From: an uncultured Alphaproteobacteria bacterium
GTDB lineage: Bacteria > Pseudomonadota > Alphaproteobacteria > Rs-D84
Length of the DNA: 47,028 nucleotides
Assembly (NCBI GenBank): GCA_944389345.1
Contig: CALXMA010000006.1
Coordinates: 1 to 47,028, forward strand
Reading direction: 5' to 3'
Part shown: positions 34,584 to 43,736 of the stretch, piece after piece
Numbering within the stretch: position 1 is the stretch's first letter
How the letters are laid out: every line of letters starts with the position of its first letter
Translations under genes and position numbers: made by a program
The notes under the pieces: generated by a model
What the model saw: the letters and a program-made list of their open reading frames with translations, nothing else
What the model was told of the DNA's origin: nothing
The model's database searches: none

Positions 34584-35543
34584 ATGTCAGATATTCGCAG
34601 TTTTGTTGTTGACCCAGACAGTGCCGGCGTGCGCCTGGACAGGTTTTTGGTATCCGTGCTGAATGAATTTTCGCGCAGCGAGATTCAGCGTTTCCCCGTA
34701 CGTGTAAATGATGCGCCCGCCAAGTTTTCTGTGCGCCTGCGCCCCGGGGACAGAATTGATGTTGAAATCGTGCCACGTACGACAGAAATAGCATACGATA
34801 ATATTTCGTCTGATTTTGATTTAGACATTCTATACGAAGACGATGATATAATTGTTGTGAACAAGCCACGTGGTGTTGTTGTCTATCCGGCATCTGGGAA
34901 CACGACGGGAACATTGGTCCAGAATATTTTGGCGCACACGCAACTGTCTGCGTTGGGTGGTGCGGTTCGCCCGGGTGTTGTTCATCGCCTGGACAAAGAT
35001 ACCAGTGGTGTAATGGTGTTTGCGAAATCCGATACGGCGTTTCGTGGTTTGATAAAGATATTTTCTGTACATGATTTAACCCGCAAATATATCGCATTTG
35101 TGTGGGGTGTTCCAAATTGGGACAGTGCGGATATATACGGCAATATTATGCGGTCTTCGCGGAATCGTAAAAAAATGACGATGGTTAAAACCGGGGGCAA
35201 GCCTGCACATACCGCGGTCAGCGTGATGAACGTTTGGCCACGTTATGGCGTGTCCCAGTTGTCTTGTACACTGACGACGGGGCGCACCCACCAGATTCGT
35301 GTACATTTGTCGGCGCACGGTATGCCGGTGCTGTGTGATCCGATATATGGTCGTGGTAATGCCCGATTGGGCCAGATAAAAAATCCCGACCTGTTGGAAT
35401 TCATATCGACGCATCACGGCCAGATGTTACACGCCCATGTTTTGGAATTTGTCCACCCTGTGACGGGTAAAAAAATGCGGTTCAAGGCCCCCATGCCACC
35501 AGATATGTATGAATTACAGGCATGCCTGGATGATGGTGAATGA
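34584..35543 (+). CDS. RluD/RluC-family large-subunit pseudouridine synthase
   Basis: The 319-aa protein has an N-terminal S4 domain (about 12-75, GVRLDRFLVSVLNEFSRSEI) and a pseudouridine synthase domain with NKPRGVVVYP and catalytic VHRLDKDTSG (D137), then TTGRTHQIRVHL and the family ending. RluD makes pseudouridines in helix 69 of 23S rRNA, RluC elsewhere; motifs alone do not decide. The C-terminal part is complete. A terminator follows. Confidence 0.93.
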   Translation: MSDIRSFVVDPDSAGVRLDRFLVSVLNEFSRSEIQRFPVRVNDAPAKFSVRLRPGDRIDVEIVPRTTEIAYDNISSDFDLDILYEDDDIIVVNKPRGVVVYPASGNTTGTLVQNILAHTQLSALGGAVRPGVVHRLDKDTSGVMVFAKSDTAFRGLIKIFSVHDLTRKYIAFVWGVPNWDSADIYGNIMRSSRNRKKMTMVKTGGKPAHTAVSVMNVWPRYGVSQLSCTLTTGRTHQIRVHLSAHGMPVLCDPIYGRGNARLGQIKNPDLLEFISTHHGQMLHAHVLEFVHPVTGKKMRFKAPMPPDMYELQACLDDGE

Positions 35544-35558
35544 ATGACACGGTAAAAC

Positions 35559-35587
35559 GGGGCAAATATTGCCCCAAATTTTTTATT
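35559..35587 (+). terminator. Terminator after the RluD-type gene
   Basis: GGGGCAA (35559-35565) and TTGCCCC (35569-35575) with an ATA loop, followed by AAATTTTTT (to 35584). Confidence 0.8.
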
Positions 35588-35638
35588 GAACGAATTGAAA
35601 TTCTTATATTTTTTCTTTATCAGAATATGTTTTTATGT

Positions 35639-35644
35639 TATACT
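35639..35644 (+). promoter_or_regulatory. -10 element of the Cys-rich protein gene
   Basis: TATACT (35639-35644) upstream of ATG 35671. The -35 is weak (TTTATC at 35616-35621 with a 17-nt spacer). The leader is about 20 nt and contains GGAG at a Shine-Dalgarno distance. Confidence 0.4.
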
Positions 35645-35670
35645 TAAACAATAAGTATGGAGTGAGTCTA

Positions 35671-38600
35671 ATGAATCTTCTGCATAAAACATTTGGATTT
35701 CTGGCGGTTTTGGCAATTGTTCCGGCCGCATACGCGTTGACGGCACGCCCCAGTGTTATTGGTACGGCGTCAATGCGCCTGCCGTTTGTGACGGCATACG
35801 CGACCAGTTCGGGAACATCGTCGTCATCTTCGTCGTCCAGTTTATTAAGTAATTCCGAATGTATCGAGGCTTATACAGCATGTTTACGTGCATCTGATGC
35901 GTGCGGACCGAATTTCGAAGAATGTACAACGGACGTCTTGTTCCATGCCCAAATGCCAAAATGCTTGGGTACATTGGCCCAGTGTACGGCGTCTGGCATA
36001 AACGCATTGTTCGGAACATCGTCTACAACGGCGCTGTCTAATGTTGCATCGCGCAATGAATATGACGAAGTTACAGACTACACATACCCCACAGATGGCA
36101 GTGTTCTGGGCCAGATGATAACCGGTGCCGCGATTTCAAATACATATAATACCAGTGATTGCGTACGCCGTTATACGACATGCTTGGAACGTGATAATGT
36201 CTGCGGATCGGATTTTGAATTGTGCACAACGAACACAGAATTCAGAAAACAGATGGTTTACTGTGATTCCACATTGGCCCGGTGCCAGGCGGACGGTAAA
36301 ATCGAACTGTTTGGTTCTGCGACCGTCACGGGCAATCCCGCATCGGACAGCCGTGTTGGTATCATGATTTCCGAAGGTGCCGCCTTGGCCGCGGTGAATG
36401 CCGTGTCCACATGTTACAAGGTTGTTGATCAATGCATATTGAATGCATGCGCAATGAATCCTTATAAATGTAACGCAGAATCCAGTGTTGGTACAATTGA
36501 TTTGGTTGATGCAATTAATTCTGGCGCAGATGTTGAAACAATCATCGCCAGCATGGATATCGACGTCAACAGCAATTCTAATGTCCAATCATATATCAAG
36601 AATTCGTGCCTGGATACGATTGGTACAAACAAATATTGCTATGCGACATTCTTGGGCAACGGCGCAATGCCGACCGCATCACAGTTAAGCGATGCCGATA
36701 ACCAAGAAGACGTCTTTGCCGAGGCGTATTCTTCACGTATGAATTCGTCCATGCGTGCAAAAATCCAAGATTTAATCGAAGAATTTGATGCCGAAGCAAA
36801 ATCGAAATGTTCCGACACCATCAGAACATGCGCAATGCGTGTTTGTGGCGGTGGTTCTGGGGCGGCATGCTATTCCCAGGTGTTCGGTGCAACCGATAAA
36901 ACAATTAACAACACGACCAGTTATAACGAAATCAAAACTGGGTGCCAGGATATTGTTAACACCGATCCATATTGTAAATATGCGGCGGCCAACCCAACAG
37001 ATACCGGCCCATACACATATACATACGTTAATAACGATGCGTTTGATGTTCTGTTCCCAGAATACAGCAGTCGCAGTGGTGACCCAATTGGCGTAATTGC
37101 ATCGCTGAATGCATCCCTGGCCACCAGTTACAGCGACGCCGCCATCGCCCAGATGCGCACACAATGCGAATCTGTCGCGAAAAGTTGCGTTCGTTCTATG
37201 TGTGGCGAAGATTTCCAGAACTGCTATCGCAACCGTACGGACGTTGTGTCGTCTTTGACATCCACCGGCAGTGCATCGTACGATCGCAGTATGAACCGTG
37301 TGGGCGGTGTGCTGGATTACACGATTGTTTTGGGACTGTGTCTGGATACGGTGAAAAGTGCCGACGTATGCCAGGAACACTTGGCCATTGAACAAAACAG
37401 AATCAAGATTTCTGAAACGTCTGCATCTTCGTGGGGTGCGAACGTATCTTCGGTCCGCGAAGGATGGATAGACGCCGGTGCCGCGACAAATGTCGCCGAA
37501 GACAGAATCCAGGCAACCGATGGCAATGGCAACCCATTGTGCAGTGCCGCCGATGGCACCCAAGATGTTTGCTATACCGTCAGTGCCACGGGTCAAATTT
37601 ATGACACACCGGTTTATACATCTTATTCCACGTATGTCCAGACCCAGGCCGCGTCCACATTGTTCCGCGATTTGGTCTATGACCTGGAAAAAGAAGCCCA
37701 GGCAATTTACAACAGCAAATTGACCCAGGAACAAAATATGTGCCTGGCCGCGAACCAGGGTGGCATTATAACCCAGGACGATACCGGTGGTTCATTTATG
37801 TGGGTTAAACTGCGCAGTAATCGCGTCCCCGATGATTACGCGGTGAACGGGTTGGAACGCAATGACTTTAACCCCAGCAATGATTTGTACGGTTCGTTTT
37901 GCAGTGTCCAGGTTAAAATACAATCCGATGATGCGGATATCCAAAACCTGATGCGCGATGCGGATTGGTCAACAACATACTTTGCCGTTGGTGATACATT
38001 CACCTGTGGCAGTTGGATACCATCCGACGAACTGGAAGAATTGGCAACTGCGGTCGCCCACGAAGAAACAGCCGATCAACGGTCCAGCCAGGGTCGTACC
38101 AGATTCTGGACAACATTACTGGGCGTCGTTGGTGGCGGTATCGGTGGCGCATACCTGGGGGCCGGTATCCAAGACGGTTCTATATTGGGCGGTTTGACCG
38201 GACGCGATAAAACCACGTCCAGCCGTGACATCGCCACGCAGTATATTGACCAAATGATAAAGGAAATAAATGCGGGTGAAACGTCCATGATAACCGCACG
38301 TATGTCCCAGGTGAAAAATGCGGCGGGGGACTTAAAGGTTTCCAACACCACAATCAGCAGTGCTGAAACCGCGGTGAATGATTGGTACAATGCCCAGAAC
38401 GCTTATAATAATTTAAGCGAAGCCGATAAAAAGAAAGACACCAACAGTGCAACACGCGAAAGCCAAAAGACCAAGGCGGTAAGTGCATTGAATCTGTTGC
38501 GCACGGAATGTCAAAACGCCAAAAATTCGGATAACAATCTGTCTTGGTTGGGTCCGACGATTGGTGCGGTTACGACGGGTGCATTGGGTGGATTCTTGCT

Positions 38601-38760
38601 GAACAAGGCCACGCGTGATATCCAGGCGTCCAACCTGTCCGATGCGGAAAAGGCCGCATACAAAGAATGGATGGACAATGTCGGTCGTCATATAAAGTGC
38701 TATATCGGCACAGACGAAGCCGGCGAATACGGCGACATTATCAGTGTCAGCATGGATTAA
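35671..38760 (+). CDS. Very large exported Cys-rich repeat protein
   Basis: The 1029-aa protein starts at ATG 35671 (GGAG upstream; an earlier ATG at 35635 lacks a ribosome site). After a signal peptide (MNLLHKTFGFLAVLAIVPAA, cut near AYA) and a Ser-rich stretch come two matching units with spacing C-x6-C-x6-C-x6-C-x12-C-x6-C (C64-C105 and C164-C205), about 100 residues apart, then three shorter C-x6-C-x4-C units near residues 248, 380 and 499. A Glu-rich region follows, then two Gly-rich hydrophobic segments (about 815-840, VVGGGIGGAYLGAG; 960-980, GAVTTGALGGFLL). Family unknown; the layout suggests a disulfide-bonded periplasmic structure with a membrane-inserted end. Confidence 0.75.
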   Translation: MNLLHKTFGFLAVLAIVPAAYALTARPSVIGTASMRLPFVTAYATSSGTSSSSSSSSLLSNSECIEAYTACLRASDACGPNFEECTTDVLFHAQMPKCLGTLAQCTASGINALFGTSSTTALSNVASRNEYDEVTDYTYPTDGSVLGQMITGAAISNTYNTSDCVRRYTTCLERDNVCGSDFELCTTNTEFRKQMVYCDSTLARCQADGKIELFGSATVTGNPASDSRVGIMISEGAALAAVNAVSTCYKVVDQCILNACAMNPYKCNAESSVGTIDLVDAINSGADVETIIASMDIDVNSNSNVQSYIKNSCLDTIGTNKYCYATFLGNGAMPTASQLSDADNQEDVFAEAYSSRMNSSMRAKIQDLIEEFDAEAKSKCSDTIRTCAMRVCGGGSGAACYSQVFGATDKTINNTTSYNEIKTGCQDIVNTDPYCKYAAANPTDTGPYTYTYVNNDAFDVLFPEYSSRSGDPIGVIASLNASLATSYSDAAIAQMRTQCESVAKSCVRSMCGEDFQNCYRNRTDVVSSLTSTGSASYDRSMNRVGGVLDYTIVLGLCLDTVKSADVCQEHLAIEQNRIKISETSASSWGANVSSVREGWIDAGAATNVAEDRIQATDGNGNPLCSAADGTQDVCYTVSATGQIYDTPVYTSYSTYVQTQAASTLFRDLVYDLEKEAQAIYNSKLTQEQNMCLAANQGGIITQDDTGGSFMWVKLRSNRVPDDYAVNGLERNDFNPSNDLYGSFCSVQVKIQSDDADIQNLMRDADWSTTYFAVGDTFTCGSWIPSDELEELATAVAHEETADQRSSQGRTRFWTTLLGVVGGGIGGAYLGAGIQDGSILGGLTGRDKTTSSRDIATQYIDQMIKEINAGETSMITARMSQVKNAAGDLKVSNTTISSAETAVNDWYNAQNAYNNLSEADKKKDTNSATRESQKTKAVSALNLLRTECQNAKNSDNNLSWLGPTIGAVTTGALGGFLLNKATRDIQASNLSDAEKAAYKEWMDNVGRHIKCYIGTDEAGEYGDIISVSMD

Positions 38761-38780
38761 CACCATCGGCTGTTAAAATA

Positions 38781-38806
38781 AAACCCGCCAAACGGCGGGT
38801 TTTTTA
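38781..38806. terminator. Bidirectional terminator
   Basis: AAACCCGCC (38781-38789) and GGCGGGTTT (38794-38802), AAAC loop, with T-run to 38805 and A-run to the left. It ends the Cys-rich gene and the converging kinase-like gene. Confidence 0.85.
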
Positions 38807-38808
38807 TA

Positions 38809-40290
38809 CTATCGGGTGCGCATTCTGGATTTCAAAAAATTTATTTTATTGCACAGCAATGTGTAATTCGGCGCATTTGTTGTTAATCGCCCGTCCATAA
38901 AATCCAGTGCCATTTGTATTTGTGCGTCTGTATAGTTGTTTGTCAAAAATCCCAACGCATCCCAAGATTGATATAACACGGTGTTGATAATCTTGTTCAC
39001 GTATGACGGCATTTGCCACCGTGTCCGGTTCAGGTTTAACGCCCCGATATCTATGATGGTGTTCCCAATCAGGTTATATCTGTTTGTATCGAACAGATAA
39101 TATTTCTGGACCAGATAATGTTGTGGCCATTTGATTTCTGTGTGTTGTTCGCCCTGGGGCGGGGTATACTGATACAACAGATACATTTCGCCACGTTGAT
39201 TACTGATTCCGGCGGTCAGTATTTTTCTGAACTTGTATTTCCCGAAATATTTTCGTCCCGACACCAGAAAAGAATTCTGTAATTCCGTATGGTGCAACCA
39301 TGTTTCCAGCGCCTGATTAGTTCTGTCGCAATGATATATTTTCCACACATATTTTTTGTCGCCTGGAATTTGCATAATGTATGCCTTGGCAAAGTTCCCA
39401 GACGCCATATATGTTATTGTTATTTTTTGTCCGATAATGCGTGAAATTTTTTCTGCCACCGTATTCAGTTCATCTGTATTTGCAACATAGTCTTCGGGAC
39501 TGTACAGTTTTATGCATGCATCGCGCAGGATATTGTGGATTTTTTGTGTTGCGCGCCCCCGCAAACTGCGCGGAATTTTTGAAATCCAAGAATATGGAAA
39601 CGCGCCCGGATTTTTATATCCTGCACGTATAATAGCCAACATTTCATGCGCGGACACAGGACGGCGTTTTACCCATCTGGTGCACGACGTATTCAATTTA
39701 CCACGTCCACGCGCCCATGTTTTGTCTATGGTCTGGACCAACCGTTCCATCGTAATATCGTCCAGTTCGTACAGTTTTTGCCCCGCGCGCCCGTATTTAT
39801 CTGATATGGCCACAATTTCGCGAACGTATCGTGGTATGTTTTGCACCCATTCATAAAAGGTTTTTCTGTACTGCGTCCCCAGTTGTTTATTTCGCGTATC
39901 GTGTAATGATTTATGTATCGCGCCCCGCATAGTATTTTCCCAATCAATACGCGCATTTTTTGCGTCTGGGTGATTGATTTTATATTCCCATATTTTTCGT
40001 TCAAACGCCTGTGATAACAAGAATATGCGCCATGCGCGTACGGCATCATGAATGTTGGGACCGATAAATGTGTGTCTGGCGCGACGAATTGCCCACATGC
40101 GTACCTCTTCGGAACTTATTTTGTACCGGTCGTCATCGTGCGTGTATTCCAGTTTGCTGATGGTGTACGCGCCGATTTTTCGCTGGGCCAGTTCTGTATA
40201 TTCCCGACCGAAACAGTGCAATATGGGTTTGTTTGACCTGTTGTGGTCTGTGTGGCCCGTATATTTCAAAAAATCACCAGAAAAACTCAT
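38809..40290 (-). CDS. Protein with kinase-like C-terminal half, candidate effector
   Basis: The 493-aa protein has no signal peptide. Residues 1-280 are charged, aromatic and unrecognised. From about 290 the pattern resembles a protein-kinase lobe: a Gly-loop-like MASGNFAKAY (295-304), a VAIK-like VWKIY (K317), Glu candidates in the next helix (E329, E336), a hinge-like MYLLYQYTP (369-377), then D401-x4-N406 and IIDIGAL (D414), the spacing of a catalytic loop and a DFG site in short kinases. The fold call is inference from these motifs. Neighbours are exported Cys-rich proteins, and VirD4 is 17 kb away, so a secreted effector is possible. The -10 box lies 6 nt before the ATG. Confidence 0.55.
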   Translation of the reverse strand: MSFSGDFLKYTGHTDHNRSNKPILHCFGREYTELAQRKIGAYTISKLEYTHDDDRYKISSEEVRMWAIRRARHTFIGPNIHDAVRAWRIFLLSQAFERKIWEYKINHPDAKNARIDWENTMRGAIHKSLHDTRNKQLGTQYRKTFYEWVQNIPRYVREIVAISDKYGRAGQKLYELDDITMERLVQTIDKTWARGRGKLNTSCTRWVKRRPVSAHEMLAIIRAGYKNPGAFPYSWISKIPRSLRGRATQKIHNILRDACIKLYSPEDYVANTDELNTVAEKISRIIGQKITITYMASGNFAKAYIMQIPGDKKYVWKIYHCDRTNQALETWLHHTELQNSFLVSGRKYFGKYKFRKILTAGISNQRGEMYLLYQYTPPQGEQHTEIKWPQHYLVQKYYLFDTNRYNLIGNTIIDIGALNLNRTRWQMPSYVNKIINTVLYQSWDALGFLTNNYTDAQIQMALDFMDGRLTTNAPNYTLLCNKINFLKSRMRTR

Positions 40291-40296
40291 ATCAAC

Positions 40297-40324
40297 ATAG
40301 TATACAAAAATAATATTTTGTCAA
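40297..40324 (-). promoter_or_regulatory. Promoter of the kinase-like gene
   Basis: Minus strand: consensus TTGACA (40324-40319), 16-nt spacer, TACTAT (40302-40297), then 6 nt to ATG 40290. An overlapping TATACT (40304-40299) would have only a 14-nt spacer. A leaderless message is predicted. Confidence 0.55.
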
Positions 40325-40351
40325 TCTTTATATTTTCGGGTGATTTTTATC

Positions 40352-40380
40352 TTTTCAGTACAAAAAAAATATGTTAAAAT
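40352..40380 (+). promoter_or_regulatory. Promoter of the 728-aa Cys-rich gene
   Basis: TTTTCA (40352-40357), 17-nt spacer, TAAAAT (40375-40380). It leaves a leader of about 10 nt with AAGAGAG before ATG 40398. Confidence 0.4.
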
Positions 40381-40397
40381 TAAGGCCAAGAGAGAAT

Positions 40398-42584
40398 ATG
40401 AAGACACTATCCAGATTTTTATTTATCGCGTTGGCGTTGGTATCTGTGGACGCGTATTCTGCGTCGCCGGTTGCCACCACATTGGGCAGTAATTTAACCG
40501 CATTTAATGGTGGTTCGGGTGCGACGAATAATGCGATGTGGAACGCATATATGAATCCGCGGTCAAACAGTGCAACAAACGCGCCTGTGGCGGATTTCGG
40601 CAATTGTAATTCGGTAATTTTGCGCTGTGCCCAGCCAAAGTGTGCGGGCGGTGGATGTACGTCTATGGATGTTGCGCGAACGATTGTATCTGGGTGTGTG
40701 GAATCAAATCCCGCGTGCAAGCAATATGGTAATGAATTAATAGATTTCTTGTCCGCGCAAATGGTTGCCGATTCCCAGGCATCCGCCAACGAACAGGCGG
40801 CGGCGGCCACTGCGGCGGCGACCGCGGCATCCGCCCAACAGAGCAATCAACAAATGGCCCAAATGCAACAGCAAATGGCCCAGTTGCAACAACAGATTCA
40901 ACAACAAAGTGCAAATACCGCCGCCCAAATTGAAACGGCCTTGGCACAACAGCAACAGGCCACCGCCGATGCGATTGCGGCGGCGACCGCGCAACAACCT
41001 GTTGCCACAACTGCGCCGGCAACAACGACGACGGCAACCACTGCACCGGCCACTGCGTCAACTGCAACTGATGGGGGCGGGGATTTAACCGTCGCGCAAC
41101 AGGTTGCGGCCGAATCTGGTATATCTGCGGATTTGTTGGCACGTGAACAAATTTCTGGCCAGATTTTGTCGAAAATAGAAGATGCTGAGGTTGATTTGCG
41201 CACGGCCGCGGCGGCTATGAAAACCGTGTTCGACTATGCGGGGTGCGATTCCACGGGCAGTAATTGTACCGGACCAAAACGCGTAGAAACATTTAGGCGC
41301 AAGGCACTGGAATTCTTTGAACCATACAATGATGTATTGGATGAAATTTACGATGCGTTAATCTTGGCCCAATCGGTTGGTGTCGACATCACGGACATTT
41401 ATATGATGTTAAACGGAACCTGTAACGCATGGGGCCAGTATTTGTGTGGCCCGGGCCAGGTTATGCATTATAATTCAACAAATTGTCCAAACGGTCGTTC
41501 TGTGCCGGTTGCGACGGCCGATGGTACCGTTCGTGGTGGCGCCACGTGTCGCGTGGGCCAGGTTGTTCCCATGTCTGACGGCGGGTGCCAGTTGATTAAG
41601 GTTTTGGCCAGCGATGAAGAAGTGCAACGCAATTGGTTGTATCCCGAAACCGGCGAAGGCGGGGTCCAGGTTCGTGTTGGATGTGCGTCTGAAATTTTGG
41701 ATAATTCGACATTGTTCCGTAATCGCAAAAAGCAGGCGGATATTGATATAGAGGTTCTGGAACGTATGATTGAACAAGATGCCCCGGCGGTATTCGGCAA
41801 CAGTCGTTCTGGCAAGACTAAATCTGCGGACCCAGATGGCGTAAAATATTGTGCCGTGGGTACAGATTCACTTCAAGATTTACAAACATATGCCAGTTTG
41901 AAACGCTTGCCGGAAACGGTTTGCGTGCCGGATTCTAAACTGGAAAGCATTTTGCAGAACGAAGGACGTCTTGGGTCTGGGGATTCTGGGGCCGATGGAC
42001 TAAGTGTTATTTCTAAATGTGGTGCATTACAGGGATACCAGTATCTGGAATGCCTGTGCCGGAACAGTCCGACCCATAATGCCCAATGGGTACCGTCAAC
42101 CGACAAAGATGCCGTGGCAATCGGTGCGGGCGAATGTCGTTGCGTGGGTGGCGGTCAATACAACACGTTTGACTATGACCGTGCAATGTGCGTTGACGAA
42201 AACGGCAATGCCGAAGCGGACAAGAAATACCATAACGATGACATGCCAACAACGGCATCCGAATTGTGTAATGATAATGGTGGTGTATGGGATTACCTGA
42301 CGTCCAGTTGCGATTGTTCCGGGGTGTCTGATCCACTCAAAAAACAGGTGTGCGAAATTCAGTCTGGTAATTGGTTGAAATCCCAAAACACAATTAACAG
42401 TTCTGATCCGTTTGGCGTACTGCAAGAATTCCAGAATACCGTGCAGTCGGCGAATATCAGTATGTGCACCACATTTGGTGGCACATGGGATTACAGCACG
42501 TCAAGATGCGATTGTTCGGCTCTCACAGGGACGGATAGATGGAAAAGTTGTATGGATTTTAATATGAGTTTAATGTCGGTCTAG
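40398..42584 (+). CDS. Exported Gln-rich coiled-coil, Cys-rich protein
   Basis: The 728-aa product starts at ATG 40398 with AAGAGAG upstream; the frame opens at 40371 but lacks a ribosome site. After a signal peptide (MKTLSRFLFIALALVSVDAY) comes a short Cys-rich domain (about 65-110), an Ala/Gln-rich coiled coil (about 125-198), a Thr/Ala/Pro linker (199-225), a helical region (about 230-330) and a Cys-rich C-terminal half. Two related units near the end, NDNGGVWDYLTSSCDCSG and TTFGGTWDYSTSRCDCSA, share GGxWDYxTSxCDCS. Family unknown. The next gene starts 18 nt downstream, so both form an operon. Confidence 0.75.
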   Translation: MKTLSRFLFIALALVSVDAYSASPVATTLGSNLTAFNGGSGATNNAMWNAYMNPRSNSATNAPVADFGNCNSVILRCAQPKCAGGGCTSMDVARTIVSGCVESNPACKQYGNELIDFLSAQMVADSQASANEQAAAATAAATAASAQQSNQQMAQMQQQMAQLQQQIQQQSANTAAQIETALAQQQQATADAIAAATAQQPVATTAPATTTTATTAPATASTATDGGGDLTVAQQVAAESGISADLLAREQISGQILSKIEDAEVDLRTAAAAMKTVFDYAGCDSTGSNCTGPKRVETFRRKALEFFEPYNDVLDEIYDALILAQSVGVDITDIYMMLNGTCNAWGQYLCGPGQVMHYNSTNCPNGRSVPVATADGTVRGGATCRVGQVVPMSDGGCQLIKVLASDEEVQRNWLYPETGEGGVQVRVGCASEILDNSTLFRNRKKQADIDIEVLERMIEQDAPAVFGNSRSGKTKSADPDGVKYCAVGTDSLQDLQTYASLKRLPETVCVPDSKLESILQNEGRLGSGDSGADGLSVISKCGALQGYQYLECLCRNSPTHNAQWVPSTDKDAVAIGAGECRCVGGGQYNTFDYDRAMCVDENGNAEADKKYHNDDMPTTASELCNDNGGVWDYLTSSCDCSGVSDPLKKQVCEIQSGNWLKSQNTINSSDPFGVLQEFQNTVQSANISMCTTFGGTWDYSTSRCDCSALTGTDRWKSCMDFNMSLMSV

Positions 42585-42602
42585 TGGGGTTTTGTTTAAC
42601 AG

Positions 42603-43361
42603 ATGAAAATGACATATAACATCTTTAATAAACTAAAAATATCGCACATTGCGCTGGCGTTGATGATGATGGTTGTGCCCGCGTTCGCGGCAGATAACGG
42701 TTGCGATGACGCCGAAAATGACCGCATTGTTCCGGTTTTGGCATTGTGTTCGTCGCATGCATACAATATTGGATTTCCAACTAATCCGGCGACTGATTCT
42801 GACAAGCAATTAATGCGCGACGTTGTGGCATTAAAATCCACCGTCATGATGCAACAAATGTACAAACAGTACGAATTCTTAGAGGCAACATTAAACCGTC
42901 TGAAAACGCAACTAGAACGCGAAATATTGACGTCTAAATTCCAGGTGGCGGGTGCATCGCCTTCGTCGTCATCGGGTGGAACGTCTGTGTCCACAGACCG
43001 AAACGTTGTTTTAATTGGCGCGGAAAATTGCCTGTTAAAATCCACGGTATCCGACGGATTGACATGTATCCAAAATAATGTCCGTGTCGTATTACAGGCG
43101 GTCAGTTCCGGCAACATTGGCGAAGCGTACCGTCAATTACAAAAAGATTTGGAATTCGCGCGTGCGTACGGTGTGACGGGTGTGACGTATGACGCAAACA
43201 GTCAAAAATACACTGCGCCTGCGTCGTGTGCGGACCTGCGTGCCCATCGTGATACTGTAAACAGTTGTGCGTATGAATTAAATATCGCGATTATGCGCGC
43301 GATAGAAACGCGTAATAATCAGAATCAGCGCAATAATAACAATATGCCACAAAACAGATAA
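42603..43361 (+). CDS. Exported helical protein, partner of the 728-aa protein
   Basis: The 252-aa protein has a signal sequence (hydrophobic core ALALMMMVVPAFA, cut before ADN), N-terminal Cys (NGCDD, LALCSS), a coiled-coil-like segment (about 80-115, MMQQMYKQYEFLEATLNRLK), a Ser/Gly linker, then a second helical domain with Cys (NCLLK, LTCIQ, ASCAD, NSCAY) and an Asn/Gln-rich tail. The family is not recognised; the layout fits a periplasmic accessory protein. ATG 42603 or 42609 could start it. It ends in a terminator hairpin. Confidence 0.65.
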   Translation: MKMTYNIFNKLKISHIALALMMMVVPAFAADNGCDDAENDRIVPVLALCSSHAYNIGFPTNPATDSDKQLMRDVVALKSTVMMQQMYKQYEFLEATLNRLKTQLEREILTSKFQVAGASPSSSSGGTSVSTDRNVVLIGAENCLLKSTVSDGLTCIQNNVRVVLQAVSSGNIGEAYRQLQKDLEFARAYGVTGVTYDANSQKYTAPASCADLRAHRDTVNSCAYELNIAIMRAIETRNNQNQRNNNNMPQNR

Positions 43362-43384
43362 AATCGCCCATATGGGCGATTTTT
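43361..43384 (+). terminator. Terminator after the 252-aa gene
   Basis: A palindrome, AAATCGCCCA / TATGGGCGATTT (TCGCCCATATGGGCGA core), starts at the stop codon and is followed by TTTTT. Confidence 0.8.
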
Positions 43385-43435
43385 ATTGCACGCGTTCAAT
43401 CTATACGTTCCAGATAAAATTTCGCATACACGCCG

Positions 43436-43479
43436 TATATAACGGTTTTACAATGGTTTCTGGATAATGCCGTTATATA
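43436..43479. repeat. 10-bp inverted repeat with 24-nt spacer
   Basis: TATATAACGG (43436-43445) and CCGTTATATA (43470-43479) are exact complements. It may form a stem-loop or be a protein-binding site; no gene start is close enough to call it an operator. Confidence 0.5.
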
Positions 43480-43646
43480 ATTATTATTATGCACGGTGGG
43501 CGATTTGTTTGTATTCTGGCCGGATGAAGAAAACGGTTCTTTATCGCTGTACCCCCGTCCATAACCCGACCATCCCACCCGATGTCCATGTTTTTATAAG
43601 AAACGGCCCGCTGTTTCCTGCACAGAACGTATGTGAAAAAACGTAT

Positions 43647-43681
43647 ATAAAAAACGCCCCGGGGTTGAATCGGGGCGTTTT
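43647..43681 (-). terminator. Terminator of the 520-aa gene
   Basis: AAAACGCCCCG (43651-43661) and CGGGGCGTTTT (43671-43681), 9-nt loop, U-run on the minus strand after the stem. It lies 56 nt beyond the stop codon. Confidence 0.8.
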
Positions 43682-43736
43682 GTTGGCTTTCCTGTACATA
43701 TCGCATACGCGGTATGCTCTCTCTCCTGTGTCTGTT

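Larger units (their letters stand above)
43385..43736. other. 350-bp intergenic region with inverted repeat
   Basis: No confident gene. It holds a 10-bp perfect inverted repeat, a terminator for the minus-strand gene at 43737, and on the minus strand an open frame (43593-43396) that reads GWSGYGRGYSDKEPFSSSGQ and ends YGVYAKFYLERID. That frame could only start at GTG and lacks a clear ribosome site. Confidence 0.4.

Noticed and set aside
36772-37734. 320-aa minus-strand open frame opposite the 1029-aa Cys-rich protein
   Set aside because: Long because of base composition; no ribosome site, and the plus frame has a signal peptide and regular Cys repeats.
43396-43593. About 60-aa minus-strand frame ending in FYLERID
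   Set aside because: Composition is plausible, but it lacks an ATG and ribosome site and lies after the terminator of the upstream minus-strand gene; mentioned only in the intergenic description.
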